64,000 nucleotides of DNA, taken from Rehmannia glutinosa. Lineage: Eukaryota; Streptophyta; Magnoliopsida; Lamiales; Orobanchaceae. The stretch's first letter is position 1. Each line of letters opens with the position of its first letter. Location of the stretch: positions 62,001 to 126,000 of the forward strand of contig JABTTQ020002847.1 of NCBI GenBank assembly GCA_016081115.2, given 5' to 3'. Shown piece by piece: positions 33,877 to 46,918 of this stretch. A model generated the notes under the pieces. It had not been told where the DNA came from. It did not search any database and worked only from the letters and a program-made list of their open reading frames with translations. The translations under genes were made by a program, and so were the position numbers.

Positions 33877-34555
33877 GGAGAATCGTGAACAATTAAACAA
33901 ACTCACCTATTACGTTGATTCTATAAGAATACCGTAAGAGAGACAAGAATTGAGAGAAAACCCTCGTTTTAATTACTATCAAAATTCAACCTCCCTAAAA
34001 AATAACAAAAAGAAAATATTTATAGGATTAAAGTCCTACAACAATAAAACTCCTAACAAATGAAAACTCTTAAAAGATAATAAAATAACCTAATAAAGTA
34101 ATCTTAATTGATAATAAGAAATCTTCAAATCTTTATCTCCATCATTCTCTCCGGGGTCGAGACGATTCATCCTTGAATCGGTAGGGAGATCATCTTGACT
34201 AAAAGAGTTGTCAAACCATGGAGGGGCGCGAGGAGGATGATATGGAGAAATAAGGTGAATATCAAAATATATTTGAACTGGATATATAATAAAATAATTC
34301 GGGTTGAACTGTAGAAAACCATCTCCACTTTTCCAAATCAATGGTTGATTTCTAGTGCATCCAACGAACCAATCTGAAACGTGCCATTCATTTCGGAATG
34401 TAGGGACAACAACAAAAGAAATAACAAATACATCACGAATTTTGTTCCTTATCCATGATGTCTTGTCATTACTTGTTTTCCCTTTAGTTGTACATTGAAG
34501 ATCCTCACCAACATTCTCAATTTCTTCATCGAACCCCTGGGAACATGCCAACAAG
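33877..34555 (-). other. Unassigned retroelement-like fragment
   Basis: The minus strand has a 154-codon frame (34554-34090) without a recognised domain, ending in a DSRMNRLDPGEND-like segment that resembles the C-terminus of some gypsy polyproteins. Downstream (34089-33877) an AT-rich stretch contains CTATAAATA (about 34015-34023) and looks LTR-like. It separates the truncated LINE from element M. Nature and edges are uncertain. Confidence 0.3.
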
Positions 34556-37409
34556 CATGAAATCCAGGCGGCTGATGGCTAAGTTTTGCTTGGAGTTTGC
34601 TGCAGAGTATGATGTGCGAAATTCTGAGCGGGTGGCTTTGGATTCGGCTGCCACCATCTTCATTTCAGCCATGAGAAGGCTGAATTTGTTATTCATATTT
34701 TCCTATACGCGCAGAAGTTCTTTCCTGTGAAATTCTCGCAGCAGTTCCATTTCAGTGTTGTTCCGCATGCATTCTGTCAATGTTTTCTTGCATCCTCATC
34801 TTCATGTCAGCATTATCAGCGCTCCAGATCAACATTTTGTTGTACAATGCCTTGAAATATCTGACTTGTTCTAGTCGCATTGTACGCTGCTGTTGACACC
34901 ATTCCCTAATTCTAACCACTATTCCGCGCAGATCGGCCGTAAGATTGGCATCCCTGTTATCCAGCTGCATATCCAATGTGGCCTGGTGCCATTCTATCTT
35001 CTCAATCTCTGCAAGGATTGTCTTGAAGACCTCTCGTACCTCCTCTGTTACCTCGGTCTCAGCTGGTGGCCAAGCAACATTAAAATCAAATCCTGCGGGG
35101 ACAATAGTATCTGTGGGAATAATTAGGTTAGGTCTGACGTTGAAACGTCGCTGCTCTCGAGTTATTTCTTCATCAAGATCAGGTAACTCAATAGATAAAG
35201 GGAAAGTTTCTTCAAGTGCATCATCACAGACGTATTGGGGAGCCTGCGCAGACGACTCGGTTTCAGCTGGGCCTTGGTGAAAGGTTTGGCTAGCTGACTG
35301 AGCTTCAACTATCTTAACACCTTCTTCGACCTCAGTGGATTCTGCTAAGTGAATTTGATGTTCCTCAGCTGCACCATCAGCGTCATCGGAAGATGATGAG
35401 TCTTGAAAGCTTGGCTCATCATCAAAATTGAACGTTTGTCGAGCAGCCTTAAAGTCTGGCTTACTCGTACTCGGAAGAACATCCTCAGCTGAGTCTTTTT
35501 TATGTGCAGTTGAGGTAGACTCAGCTTCATCTGCAGATCCCATGAAGGTTGTATTAGGATCATCCTGGGAGTCATGAAGAGCATTGAATTCCTCCTCTGA
35601 ATCAGCAATTACGGTCTGTGGAATGCTCTTATCTCCTTGATTTTTACCTGAAGAAGTCTCAACCTCCCTTAGGCCTTCATTACCTCATGTAGTCTCAACT
35701 GCAGCGGGGCCTTGTACAATCCGTTCGATAGGCGCAGCTGTCTTAGAGTCTTCTGCAGTGGCATCCACAGGAGTCTCAACTCCGTGGATTGCACTTTCAG
35801 TGCATAGAGTGTTAACTCCCGGGGTAGAACCATCTTGTGCCTCGACGGCATCAGCAGCGTCCTCAGCCTGCAGAGTAGTTGGCACTTCCAGTGAGACATC
35901 TCAACATCCCGAGCGTCACAATGACAACTTTGTGTTTCCTTTTCTTGTTCCTTCTCCACTTTGCCTCCTAGATTCAGAGTGGAGTCAGCTGCAACAACCT
36001 CTGACCTAGCTGTAGTGGAGTGAGTTTCACCCTCAGCTGGCACACCAGCTAAGTGACTTATGTTGGGGTCACTCTGCCCCAAACTCCCGACTTTATCAAA
36101 TGAGTGGTCAACCGTAGGGGCAGGTAGTAAGACACCTTCAGCAGGGGTTTGCTCAACTTGGGTGCCCAAATTCCCAGTGTCATTGCCAATTCCCTTAGAT
36201 ACATCTTCTGAGTGAACTGGGGAAGTGGTTGCAATAATAACAGTGGCAATCTGCTGAACCACTCCCAACAGATCAATTTCGAGCTGTGATTTGGAAGACT
36301 CTCCTGGTCCTTCCCTCAGCTAATGCTCATGCATCATTTTGGACTCCAGCATGTCTTGTTGCATGTTCAATTTCTCCTTTGCAGCAACCGGATCCATGTT
36401 CTCATCACTTTCTGAAAGAACATCTATATGTGGATGAGTGTGATCACTGGTTCTAGTAAGAGGACATATGCTGGCTTTCTCACGCGCCTCTGCTTCCTCG
36501 CTGCTCTCGCCTGTTCATTTTCCTTCTGAATTTGCAGTATATTAATACAGTTATCCTCATCTAGAGCTTGCAGCACTGTATCAACTTCGAGAAACCTGAA
36601 AAGTTTCTCTTCCTCATCAATGAACTCTGGGTGTTCAAACTGCACCCTAGAGTGACTCAGTTTCCATGTCCTCCATGCTCTCAGACGATTTTGGATGTCG
36701 GGTACACTTTGAGAGCATATGATTACATCATCATCCTCATCCTCTTCTTGTTGCCCTTCCTTTTCAGGAATGGAGCGTAGCAAGCTCTGCTGCTCTTCGC
36801 CCTCAGCAGCATCTGTCGCAGGTGGTTCGACAGGTATTCATCTCACCAGTATATCTTGTTCCTCATTTGTTTTGTCCTGATTGGGTCTTCAATTTGCCTC
36901 TCATTTGATTGGCCTCAGCAGACTTGGTGCATTTCATCAATAATTTTCGGTGACGCACTTCTTCATCGGTCTCGAGAGATCTTTTCGGTGAGTGCGGACT
37001 CATTTGTCTTCTCAAGCTCTGAACGCTTGGTAAGTCTTCTCCTTGTCTTAGTTTTCACCAGAGGAATGTCTGGTTCTACTTCCTCCGACGGTAATAAACA
37101 GTGCTCCACAAGGTCCTTTGTAGTGATTAGAAAGGGTTTCAACCTAGATTTCTCGATCTTATCGGCTATCTTCTTCACCAGGGTTTCATCGAAACTCTGC
37201 TTTAACATTCCTTCAAAATCCATGGTTGATCCGGTGTGGATTTGCTTTGCGAGTTTAGTAAAATCATGTGCTGGTGCAATTGCAGTGATTTTTTCGAATG
37301 AAACTTGACAAACTTGCTCTGAAGATTGGTAGGGTTTTGAGAGAAAAGATACTTGCTTTCTTGCTTTGGAAAGATGAACAGTTTTTGAAGTGAGAGAAAA
37401 ACTAAACAA
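34556..37409 (-). pseudogene. Element M extra-ORF region, internally deleted
   Basis: Starts near 37300 with FTKLAKQIHTGSTMDFEGML and continues, with frame changes, through Glu/Ala/Ser-rich sequence to a coiled-coil-like end (35543-34752, including MRLEQVRYFKALYN). The same order is found in copy C at 55329-58870. Relative to C, a block between LKPFL and the DLVEH segment (about 40 codons) and further sequence after it are missing. SIRE-type elements carry a post-pol ORF often called env-like. No transmembrane segment is evident here, so an envelope function is not supported. Confidence 0.6.
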
Positions 37410-37818
37410 ATGGGTATATAAGGGTTATGAAAGGACGTGCTTTCGGTTTTTGAAATTTTGATCAAAATCAATGGCTCAGATTCACCACGCCGATTAGCAT
37501 TTAATTGCTCGCATTTAATGCGGCAACATTTATATCCAATCATATGCTTGTTGTGCAGCTTTTGACTGTACCTATCATTATTACGCTAACGTCATCCTTA
37601 AAAACATTCACGCTTATTAAAAACGACTGCATTTTTGTCACTTAGCTCATTACACAGATGACTCAACTCTTCTTCTCTCCTTTCGTATGGTGACTCAGTT
37701 GTCAGCTATCTCGATACAACTGACTTTTTGATACGGCTGATTCACTTGGCTGATTTATAAGATCTGCTCTGTTTTCATCTTATCATGTTTCATTTCTTCT
37801 CATTGAGTCTTCTGAGTG

Positions 37819-40800
37819 TCAACTCAACTCAATTAACCCTAGCTCATGCTTAAGCTCTTCAAATCTTGATTCACATAATGGCTTTGTGAATATGTCAGCT
37901 AACTGTTTATCAGTTGAGATGCATTCCAAGGTGATGTCTTTCTTTTCAACATGATCTCTTATGAAGTGATATCTGACATCAATGTGCTTTGTTATTGAAT
38001 GCAACACAGGATTCTGAGTGATTGCAATAGCACTTGTGTTATCACACATAATTGGAATCTTTTTTTCTTCAATTTCATAATCTCTCAGTTGCTCTCTCAT
38101 CTAAATGACTTGGGCACAACAGCTGCCCGCAGCTATGTATTCAACTTTAGTTGTGGATGTGTCTATTGAGTTTTGCTTCTTGCTAAACCAGGAAACCAAT
38201 TTGTTTCCAAGCATTTGACATGTACCTGAAGTACTTTTCCTGTCAACTCTACATCCAGCAAAGTCAGAGTCTAAGTAACCAATTAGCTTGAATCCACCTT
38301 CCTTTGGATACCATAAGCCAACTTCTTGGCATCCCTTCAAATATCTTAGGATTCTCTTAGCTGCAGTCATATGGCTCTCCTTTGGTGCAGATTGAAATCT
38401 TGGAAATACACCTACTGCAAAGGTGATGTCCGCCTTCTTTGTTAAATAGAAGCGATGATCCAATTAGTGTTCTCGTATCCGGTTTGATCCACGGGCTTAC
38501 CATCCGCATCCATATCTATCTTGTGATGTATTCATTGGTATTTTCACGAAGACTTCTCTTCCATACCAAATTTCTTCATTAAATCTACGGTATACTTTGT
38601 TTGACTTATAAAGGTTCCATCCTTTAGCTGTTTAACTTGAAGTCCTAGAAAGAATGTCAGCTCTCCCATCATGCTCATTTCAACTTTGCCTTGCAGGAGG
38701 TTTGAGAACTTATTACACAGCTCTTTGTTTGTGGATCAAAAAATGATATCATCCACATATACTTGAACAAGTAGTATACTCTTTCCATCTTGAATCCTGA
38801 AGAGTGTTCTGTCCACTTTGCCTTTGGTGAATCCATTATCTATCAGAGATTGAGATAATGTATCATACCATGCTCTAGGTGCCTGTTTCAATCCATATAG
38901 AGCTTTCTTAAGCTTGTACACATTGTCTCCAGGAGTCTTCTGCTCAAATCCTGGAGGTTGTTCCACATATAATTCTTCTTCCAACAATCAATTTAAAAAT
39001 GTGATTTTCACATCCATTTGATATACAATAAAGTTCTTGTGAGCAGCATAGGTAAGAAACATCCTTATTGCTTCTAATCTTGCAACAGGAGCAAATGTTT
39101 TATCAAAATCTATTCCTTCTTCTTGGCAATACCCTTTGGCTACCAATCTTGCTTTGTTTCTTACCACAGATCCTTCTTCATTCATCTTGTTTCTGAAAAC
39201 CCATTTTGTACCAATATCATTCTGATGGGTTGGTCTTAATTGCACCAATTCCCATACTTTGTTTCTTTCAAACTGATTCAGCTCTTCTTGCATGGCTTGA
39301 ATCTAATGTGTGTCATCCAATGCTTGGGACACATCTTTTGGTTCTATTTGGGAGATAAAACAAGTGAACATAGCTTCTTGTTGAGCTCTGGATCTGGTTC
39401 TTACACCATCTCTTACGTTTCCAATAACTAGCTCTGGTGAATGGTCTCTCAGCCATCTCACATCAGGTTGGACTAAATTAACTGGGTTCAGTCGTCTTGG
39501 AGCTGTGTTGTCTTGAGCAGCTCTCTCATCATCACTTAGTCTGCAGATTTTCCATTGTCTTTGAGATCGACTATCTCATCTTCATCTTGATTTATTACTC
39601 GGCCCGACTTCAATGTAGGGACTCTTCTGCATAGTTGGCTGATTCAACTTATCAGCTAACTCTTCAATGTCTTCTCCATTTACATTAGGTTCATCAAAAA
39701 CCACATGGATAGACTCTTCTGTTACCATTGTCCTCTTGTTCAGCACTCTATAGGATTTGCTTTCAGCTGAGTATCCCAAGAAGATACCTTCATCAGATTT
39801 TGCATCAAAAGCCTTTAGATTATCCTTTCCATTGTTGTGGATGAAGCATCTACATCCAAATATTTTAAAATATGCAACATTTGGCTTTCTCCCTATCCAA
39901 ATTTCATAGGGAGTCTTTGTCAACTGTCTATTTATCATGTATCTATTTTGAGTATAGCATGCAGTGTTTATGGCTTCAGCCCAAAATCTTTTAGGCAGCC
40001 CTGCTTCAGCTAACATGGTCCTTGTCGCTTCCTTGAGAGTTCTATTCCTTCTTTCTGCTAATCCATCCTGCTGAGGAGTTCTTGCTGCATATAATTCATG
40101 AGCAATACCATATTCAACACAATACTGAGTTATTATCTCATTGACAAACTCAGTTCCTCTATCAGACCTTATCTTTATAATGGTTTGACTCTTCTCATTT
40201 TGAACTCTCCTCATCAGTGGAGGTATCTTTTGCAAAGTTTCCTTCTTTTTACACATGAAGATTGTCCATGTATATCTTGAATAGTCATCCACCACTACTA
40301 GAGTGTATTTTTTCCCACTTATGCTGGCTGGCTCAACTAGACCAAATAAATCCATACGCAATAAATGCAATATCCTTGTTGAAGATGGACTTGACTTCTC
40401 TTTGAATGATGATTTGATTTGCTTTCCCATCTGGCATGCATCACAAACACTTTCTTTCTTGTATACTGAGTCTGGTAGTCCTTCTACAAGATGACTCTTT
40501 GCAAGCTTGTTAATTGTTTTGAAATTCAGATGACTCAGCTTCTTGTGCCACAACCAACTTGATTCGGCTGTACTTTTTGCTAACAGACAAGTGCTTGGTG
40601 TGGCAGTCAACCAATCTACCACATACATATTCTTTTATCTGGATCCTTGCAACGCCACTTCATTTGATTCAGTGTCTTTGATTTGGCACACTTCCATATT
40701 GAATCCAACATTATATCTCTTGTCACAGAGTTGGCTGATGCTTAATAGGTTGAAATTGAGGCCTTCAACATATGCAACATCTGTGATTTCTAATCCATTT

Positions 40801-41705
40801 TTCTTGATGGATCCAGTGACTCTTATTTCCCCTGGAGCTTCATTTCCTCCAAATATGACTTTTGCGCCACTAATTTCCTTGAATTTCGACAGATTTTTCT
40901 TGTTTCCTGTCATGTGTCTGGAACAGCCATTATCCATGTACCAGGTCCCTTGGCACTCAGCTTTTCCTTGAACCTGCAATCAAGGAAATCAGTTTTTAGG
41001 TACCCATACTTGTATGGGTCCTGAGGGGTTAGTGTTGTAAGATGATCCAACCAACCTATAGCCAGATGATTTGACTCTAAGAGGTTGCTATCTATCTGTG
41101 TCATAATCATAATTCACCTTGGCAAATTGCTTGGGGGCTTTAAGTTCATACAGTTGTCTCTTTTGTCTGTATGCCTGTGTGTGTGTTTTAGCAATTGCCT
41201 TCTTTGGGTAATTGTGATATTTTTGAGTGTTGTGCTTGGGTGCATATGTGTGCTGATGGTAGCTCTTTTGCCTTTGGAATGACATTCGTTGAGTTCTAGG
41301 CTTTTGCCATTTTGGCATATATTCCATAGGTCTTTGCTGATATTTCACATTATTCCAATCAGTTTGGCTTGGGTAGTTTCTACCATTCTCATCATTTGTG
41401 TTCCTTTGGTAGAACTTTTGGGGATTCTGGTAGCTCTGTTTCTTCTTCACACAGTACTTCCTGTTTGGAGTTTGTTGAGGCATTTTGCTGGATTTCTTCT
41501 CAGTTGTCCTCTCAGCATACTCAGCTGGCTGCTTTCCTTTTCCTTTATATCCAAGGCCAGTTTGTTTGTGATTGTGCTTTGGAGTGAATGTGGGTGCAAC
41601 ATTTGGTGTCTTGGGTTTTTGAGATGATTCATTACTTGAAGATCCTTTTTTCCAAGATCACTCTAGGATTTTGACTGTGCACAAAGGAATTGAGTCTTAT
41701 GCCTG
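37819..41705 (-). pseudogene. Element M gag end and pol
   Basis: From right to left: gag end (KPKTPNVAPTFTPKHN, about 41600), protease with GTWYMDNGCSRHMTGNKK (about 40945-40890; DNG where DSG is usual), a single stop at 40635, then in the same frame integrase (40628-39582) with HKKLSHLN, CDACQMGK, VVVDDYSRYTW, RSDRGTEF and DGLAERRNRTL, keeping all three catalytic acidic residues. RT (39293-38736) has VYQMDVKITFLN and YVDDIIF, broken by one stop at 38987. RNase H (38463-37819) has GYLDSDFAGCRVD, STSGTCQML and SITKHIDVRYHF. A handful of stops and frameshifts; near-intact protein sequence between them. Confidence 0.88.
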
Positions 41706-43199
41706 TGTTGGGAAATTAATTTCTAGATTTTGATGAATGCCATGTAAAACTTAGAATATAAAGTTGACACCCCATTTTTGTTGTAAATTGCATTGTAATA
41801 GATAGGGGTCGAGTGAGTTAAGTCGCCTATGCTGAACATGCAAGAAGTCTCTTTGGAGACTAGAAGGAAGACTCAGTTGAGAGGCGGTGAGTGTGGCGAA
41901 GAAGAGAAGACAAGAACTCGATGAAGGTGCATCCGAGATGCGGTTTGAGTGAAGTGTTGTCGGTCAAGTCAACTCAAGATAGCCAAGTCTCAAGTTGAAG
42001 TGACAAATGAGTCATCCAATGATTGAAAGCTGACTCAAAGTCACCTGGGGAAGTCAAGGAAATGCAGTCAAGTCGAGATAATCGAAAGAGATCCGTTGCC
42101 GTAAGTCAAGAGAATTACTTAAACAAGTAATAATTCCATACTACCTTTCTTAAAGTGCTCAGTCCCAGAAGCGTGCAAAAGGAATAAAACAATGGGAAGT
42201 TCTGCACCTGTCTCAGAACTCTGAAAAGCTGAAGACTCATTCATACGAGGAAATGTCAATTCCAAGAACTGCAACAAGAACACTATAAAAGGCTGATGAA
42301 TCTATTTGAGAAAAGTGTGAACTTTGTGACCTGGAACTTTCAAGCTCTTATTCAAACTGTAACCTACTCAAGACATTCAAGTTCAATCCTCAAGCCTAAA
42401 TTACGAAGGAAATCAATCCAACACTCACCTGTGAAGGAAAGACGACTTTAATCAGTTGAAGAGGAAATATTTGAAAAATCAAGGGGTCTACATTCCACGA
42501 ACGATTGTAGAAAGGTTCAAGGTCGAACCAATATCAAGTTTTTGGAGGGCTCGAGTGATCAAATCCAAGAAGCTTGAGCAAGTGGGCTGTAGTAGCAAGG
42601 CAGCTTCCCTGTGAAAAAGTTGAGTCGAACGAGAAGCCAGTTGTGTGACCAAGGCATCTCCAGACTGATTCCCAAAGGATCAAGTCAGCTGTGTGATCAA
42701 GACTTGCATCTGGACTGATAACCACTTTGTACATTGATCAATACTTAGTGGATTCCTCCAGGAGTTGGAGAAGAGAGGAGTAGAAGAATTACCCCATCTT
42801 CGAACCTCTATAAAAATTTATTGTGTCATTTACATTTCAGCACTTTAATTTCTGTATATTATTTCAATATATCACGATAAATTTGCTATCCAATTGATAA
42901 TCAACAAAGTGCTAAAACCAAGTATTAAAACAAACTTAAACCAAATTCAAGGGTGTTAAGTCTTCCTTTGAAAAACATATCACAAGTCAAGTTAAGTTTT
43001 AGTCAAAACAATGAGTTATTTTATCAACGGCTCGATCAGTCGTTGAGTGGCTAACTCACGATTAACTAACTTAGATGTCCATCAAGGACTCGGTTGTGAA
43101 GTATTAACTCTTAACGTTTTAAAATGACTAAATCGAAAAGTTGGTAAGGTTTATTCAACCCCCTTCTAAACCTTACACTCAAACCCCTTGGGACCTACA
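41706..43199 (+). repeat. LTR of copy A
   Basis: Starts TGTTGGGAAAT; the end CTACA at 43199 is inferred from the primer site that follows at 43202. A TATAAAAG box is at 42284-42291. Compared with B, C1 and C2 it lacks about 70 bases just upstream of that box. Confidence 0.75.
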
Positions 43200-43201
43200 A
43201 G

Positions 43202-43212
43202 TGGTATCGAGC
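43202..43212 (+). other. Primer-binding site of copy A
   Basis: TGGTATCGAGC follows the LTR. The initiator tRNA-Met site of copia elements is TGGTATCAGAGC, so one A of the CAG is missing. The same change is at 49282 (C), and unit D at 61690 reads TGGTATCGTGAGC. Confidence 0.75.
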
Positions 43213-43320
43213 GGTTGGTTCATTGAGCCTTCTACAGTTCTTGAACTAGATCTCCAATTTTTCAAAGCTTGCTCTAGCACTTGATCTTTCAAAACTCCTT
43301 TATTTAGCAAAACTATTATC

Positions 43321-45420
43321 ATGGAAGCAAATTTGACACGCATCCCTATGTTCACTATTGAGGAATTTGATGATGGAAAATTCGTATCTGTGCTCATTTA
43401 TCAAAGATTACACGATGAAATATGGATAGTGATAGAAGATGGGCCACTCCAAATCTTAAAAGTGAACACATTTGTAAGGAGAGTGTGAGAAGGAGAAGAG
43501 GATCAAGACCCGGACGGCTATGGTTGAAAAACCAAGAGTGAATGGACAAATGATGAGAAAAAGTTACAACCTTGACAATGTGGCTAAGGATATACTTTAC
43601 AAGACTTTGGACAAAACCATGTTCAACAAAGTCAAATCTTGCAAGACAGCCAAAGAAATCTGGGATAAATTAACCTTAATTTGTGAAGGATCTAAGCAAA
43701 TCAAGGAAAATAAACTATCTGTTGCTGTACAAAAATTTGAAAACTTTAAGATGCTTACAGGAGAAACCTTGGATCAACTGGATGCTCGGTTCACAGAAAT
43801 TACCAATGAGCTATCTGCACTTGGAAAAGAATATACACAGAAGGAAATGTGTATGAAAATTCTAAGAAGTCTCAAGCCGAGTGGGAAATGAAAGTCATGG
43901 CCCCGAGACACTCCATGGATCTATCAAAAACATCCAACCATGAGCTATTCTCGGATCTCAAAGCTACTTAATTTGAGTGAGAAGAAAAGACAAAGAGAGA
44001 CAATTTTGTGCCCAAAACAATTTGCTCTAATAGTTAAGGATGGTAAAAGAGCTTAGGTCAATGAATTCATTGACCAAGAAGAGATTGCCCCGATGGTTAA
44101 AAGGTTTAACAAATTCTTCAACAAGAATTACAAAAGAGGTAAAGGTGAATCCTCCGAAGACACTCGGCTCCCTCCAAGTCAAGGGAAGATAGGCCACCCA
44201 AAAGAACAGAGCATCAAAAAGTTGAGTATCAAAAGAGCCGACAATCAAGGATTGAAAGAATCGATCAAAAGGTTGAAAATTTATCTTTGGAACCGCAGGC
44301 AACCTGGTCACTATGCTATTGATTGCCCATATCCTGTAGTCAACAAATACAGGAATGAAGATGAAAGAAAAGTCTTTAGAGAAAGAAGACAAGAGAAGAA
44401 AAAAGCAATGTTAGTGCAGGAGATGGCCGAGACATCAAGTCAAAAGACACAAAGCTTGGAGACTCGGAGTAGTGGTGACTACTCAAGTGACTTTGAAGAA
44501 GAAGCTTGATCGTCTAATGGCCAAAGAACAAGACCAACCTAACCAAGAAGATGAGGTACACTCAAACTCATCACACTCAAATTCTAGTGATAGTGATTGT
44601 GACACACACACTTCATCACCCACTAATCTTTATGATTCATTAGGCAAAATGGTGAGAGACTTTGAACACATTAAATCCTCGCACACACTACAAAATGAGG
44701 AAAATAGCCTACTCAAAAGCCAAAACTCACAGCTGACTAAGGAGCTGAGTACTCTAAGTCACATAGCTGATGAGAATAAAAGTTTAAAGGATGAAAATGC
44801 TAAGCTAATAGCAGAGATAGCTGCTACAGAAAAGAGGGAAAATGACCTCAAAAATGTGATTGCCTCATTCACTAAGGCATCGAAATCTTTGGATGATCTT
44901 ATTATGAGTCAAAGAGAATGTGGAGATAAGACATGCTTAGGATTTAATTCCTCTATGCCAAGTCAAGTTCCAAGAGTGATTTTGGAAAAAGGATCTTCAA
45001 GTAATGAAGCATCTCAAAAATCCAAAACTCCAAATGGTGCACATACATTCATTCCAAAGCACAACCACAAGCAAACTGGCCTTGGCTATAAAGGAAAAGG
45101 AAAACAAACCCGGTGAGTATCTTTGAAAGGGTACCGAGAAGAAATCCGGTAGAGTTCCTCAAAAAATCCAAATAGGAAGTACACTGTAAAGAAGAAACAG
45201 AGCTACCAAAAGCCCCAGAAGTTCTATGAAAAGAACACATATGATGGGAATGGTAAAAATTACCCAAGCCAAGCTGATTGGAATAATGTGAGCTATCAAC
45301 AAAGACCTATGGAATATAAGCCTAAATGACAAAGGCCTAGAACTCAGCAAGGGTCATTCCAAAGGCAAAAGAGCTATCATCAGCACATATATGCACCCAA
45401 GCACTATCCTCAAAGATATC
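43321..45420 (+). pseudogene. Copy A gag
   Basis: Starts MEANLTRIPMFTIEEFDD. The 43520-43891 frame holds the UBN2-type copia gag core (DILYKTLDKTMFNKVKSCKT, EIWDKLTLICEG, ITNELSALGKEY). A zinc-knuckle relic QPGHYAIDCPYP is at about 44296-44332; its first cysteines are lost in a frame-disturbed stretch. A coiled-coil-rich part follows at 44472-45116 (KMVRDFEHIKSSHTLQNEEN) and then the KPPQTPNRKY-like linker toward protease. At least five frame changes; many sit at CAG/CTG words. Confidence 0.8.
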
Positions 45421-46918
45421 ACAACTACACAAAAAAAGAAATTGCTAAAACACATACACAGGCATACAGACAAAAGAGACAGCTATATGAACCTAAAACC
45501 CCCAAGCAATTTGCCAAAGTTAATTATGATTATGGCACTTATAGATGGCAACCTCTTAGAGTCAAATCATTTGGCCATAGGTTGGTTGGATCATCTTACA
45601 ATACTAACCCCTCAGGACCCAGACAAATATGGGTACCTAAAACCTAATTTTCTTGATTGCGAGGTTCAAGGAGCGGTGAGTGCCAAGGAACCTGGTACAT
45701 GGATAGTGGTACATTCCCGGACACATGTCAGGAAACAAGAAAAATCTGTCAAAATTTAAGGAAGTTAGAGGTGCAAAAGTCATATTTGGAGGGAATGAAG
45801 CTCCAGGAGAAATAAAAGGCATTGGATCCATCAAGAAAAATGGATTAGAAATTACAGATGTTGCATATGTTGAAGGCCTCAATTTCAACTTACTAAGCAT
45901 AAGTCAACTCTGTGACAAGGGCTATAATGTTGGATTCAATATGAGAGTGTGCCAAATCAAGAACACTGAATCTAATGAAATAGTGTTGTAAGGATGCAGA
46001 CAAAAGAACATGTATGTGGTAGATTGGTCAACTGCAACACCAAGCACTTGTCTGCTAGCAAAGAGCACAATTTGAATCAAGTTGGCCGTGGCACAAGAAG
46101 CCGAGTCACCCGAACTTCAAAACAATTAACAAGCTTGCAAGGAGAAATCTTGTGGAAGGACTTCGGACTCAAAAGATACAAGAAGGAAAGTGTATGTGAT
46201 GCATGCCAGATGGGAAAGCATATCAAATCATCATTCAAAGAAAAGACATGTCCATCTTCAACAAGAATATTGCACCTGCAGAAAGAAATACACCTTGGTG
46301 GTAGTAGATGATTACTCAAGATATACATGGACAATTTTCATGTGTAAGAAGAAAGAAACCTGCTTGAGAAACTACCACACGGTGATGAAGAGAATCCAAA
46401 ATGAGAAGAGTCAAACCATTATCAAAATTAGATCGATGAGGAATCGAGTTTGTCAATGGAATAATAACTCGTAATTGTATTGAAAATGGTATTACTCATG
46501 AACTATCTAAGCAAGGACTCCACAAAGAATGGAGTTGTAGAGAGAAGGAATGAACTCTCAAAGAAGCAAACAAGGACCATGTTAGTCAAGGGTGGTCGCT
46601 AAAAGATTTTGGGTCAAGCAATAAACACTGACTTGTTATACTCAAAATAGATGCATGATAAAAGGACGGTGACAAAGACTCCCTATGAGATTTGGACAGG
46701 GAGAAAGCCAAATGTTGCATATTTTAAAATATTTGGATGCAAATGCTTCATCCACATCAATGGCAAAGATAATTTAAAAGCTTTTGATGCTTAAAGTGAT
46801 GAAGGTATCTTCTTAGGATACTCAGCTGAAAGCAAAGCCTACAGAGTTCTTAACAAGAGGACAATTGTTACAGAAGAGTCCATCCATGTGGTGTTTGATG
46901 AACCCAACGTAAAGCCAA
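45421..46918 (+). pseudogene. Copy A protease and integrase
   Basis: The 45725-45991 frame carries NKKNLSKFKEVRGAKVIFGG and GLNFNLLSISQLCDKGYNV (protease C-terminal part). The integrase shows CDACQMGK, YTLVVVDDYSRYTWTIF (about 46285-46335) and, in other frames, RKPNVAYFKIFGCKCF and VVFDEPNV. Homology with M and C stops at about 46908, followed by GCCAA and LTR B. Confidence 0.8.

Larger units (their letters stand above)
34556..41705 (-). mobile_element. Element M: large copia (SIRE/Maximus-like), no LTRs
   Basis: On the minus strand: gag C-terminal part, protease, integrase, RT, RNase H, then a long extra-ORF region. It is cut at both ends: by the LTR of copy A at 41706 and by the fragment below 34556. 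Domain order is Ty1/copia; the extra region after pol and the large unit length (compare copy C) fit the SIRE/Maximus lineage. M is the best-preserved copy at DNA level in the window. Confidence 0.85.
41706..46918 (+). mobile_element. Copy A: 5' LTR and gag to integrase of the same copia family
   Basis: Begins with TGTTGGG directly after element M in opposite orientation, and contains an LTR, gag, protease and integrase. It is cut at 46918 inside the end of the integrase region by the start of LTR B. RT, RNase H and extra ORF are absent. Confidence 0.85.

Noticed and set aside
36856..37308. 150-codon plus-strand frame with hydrophobic N-terminus
   Set aside because: It is antisense to the extra ORF of element M, whose minus-strand frame is conserved in unit C.
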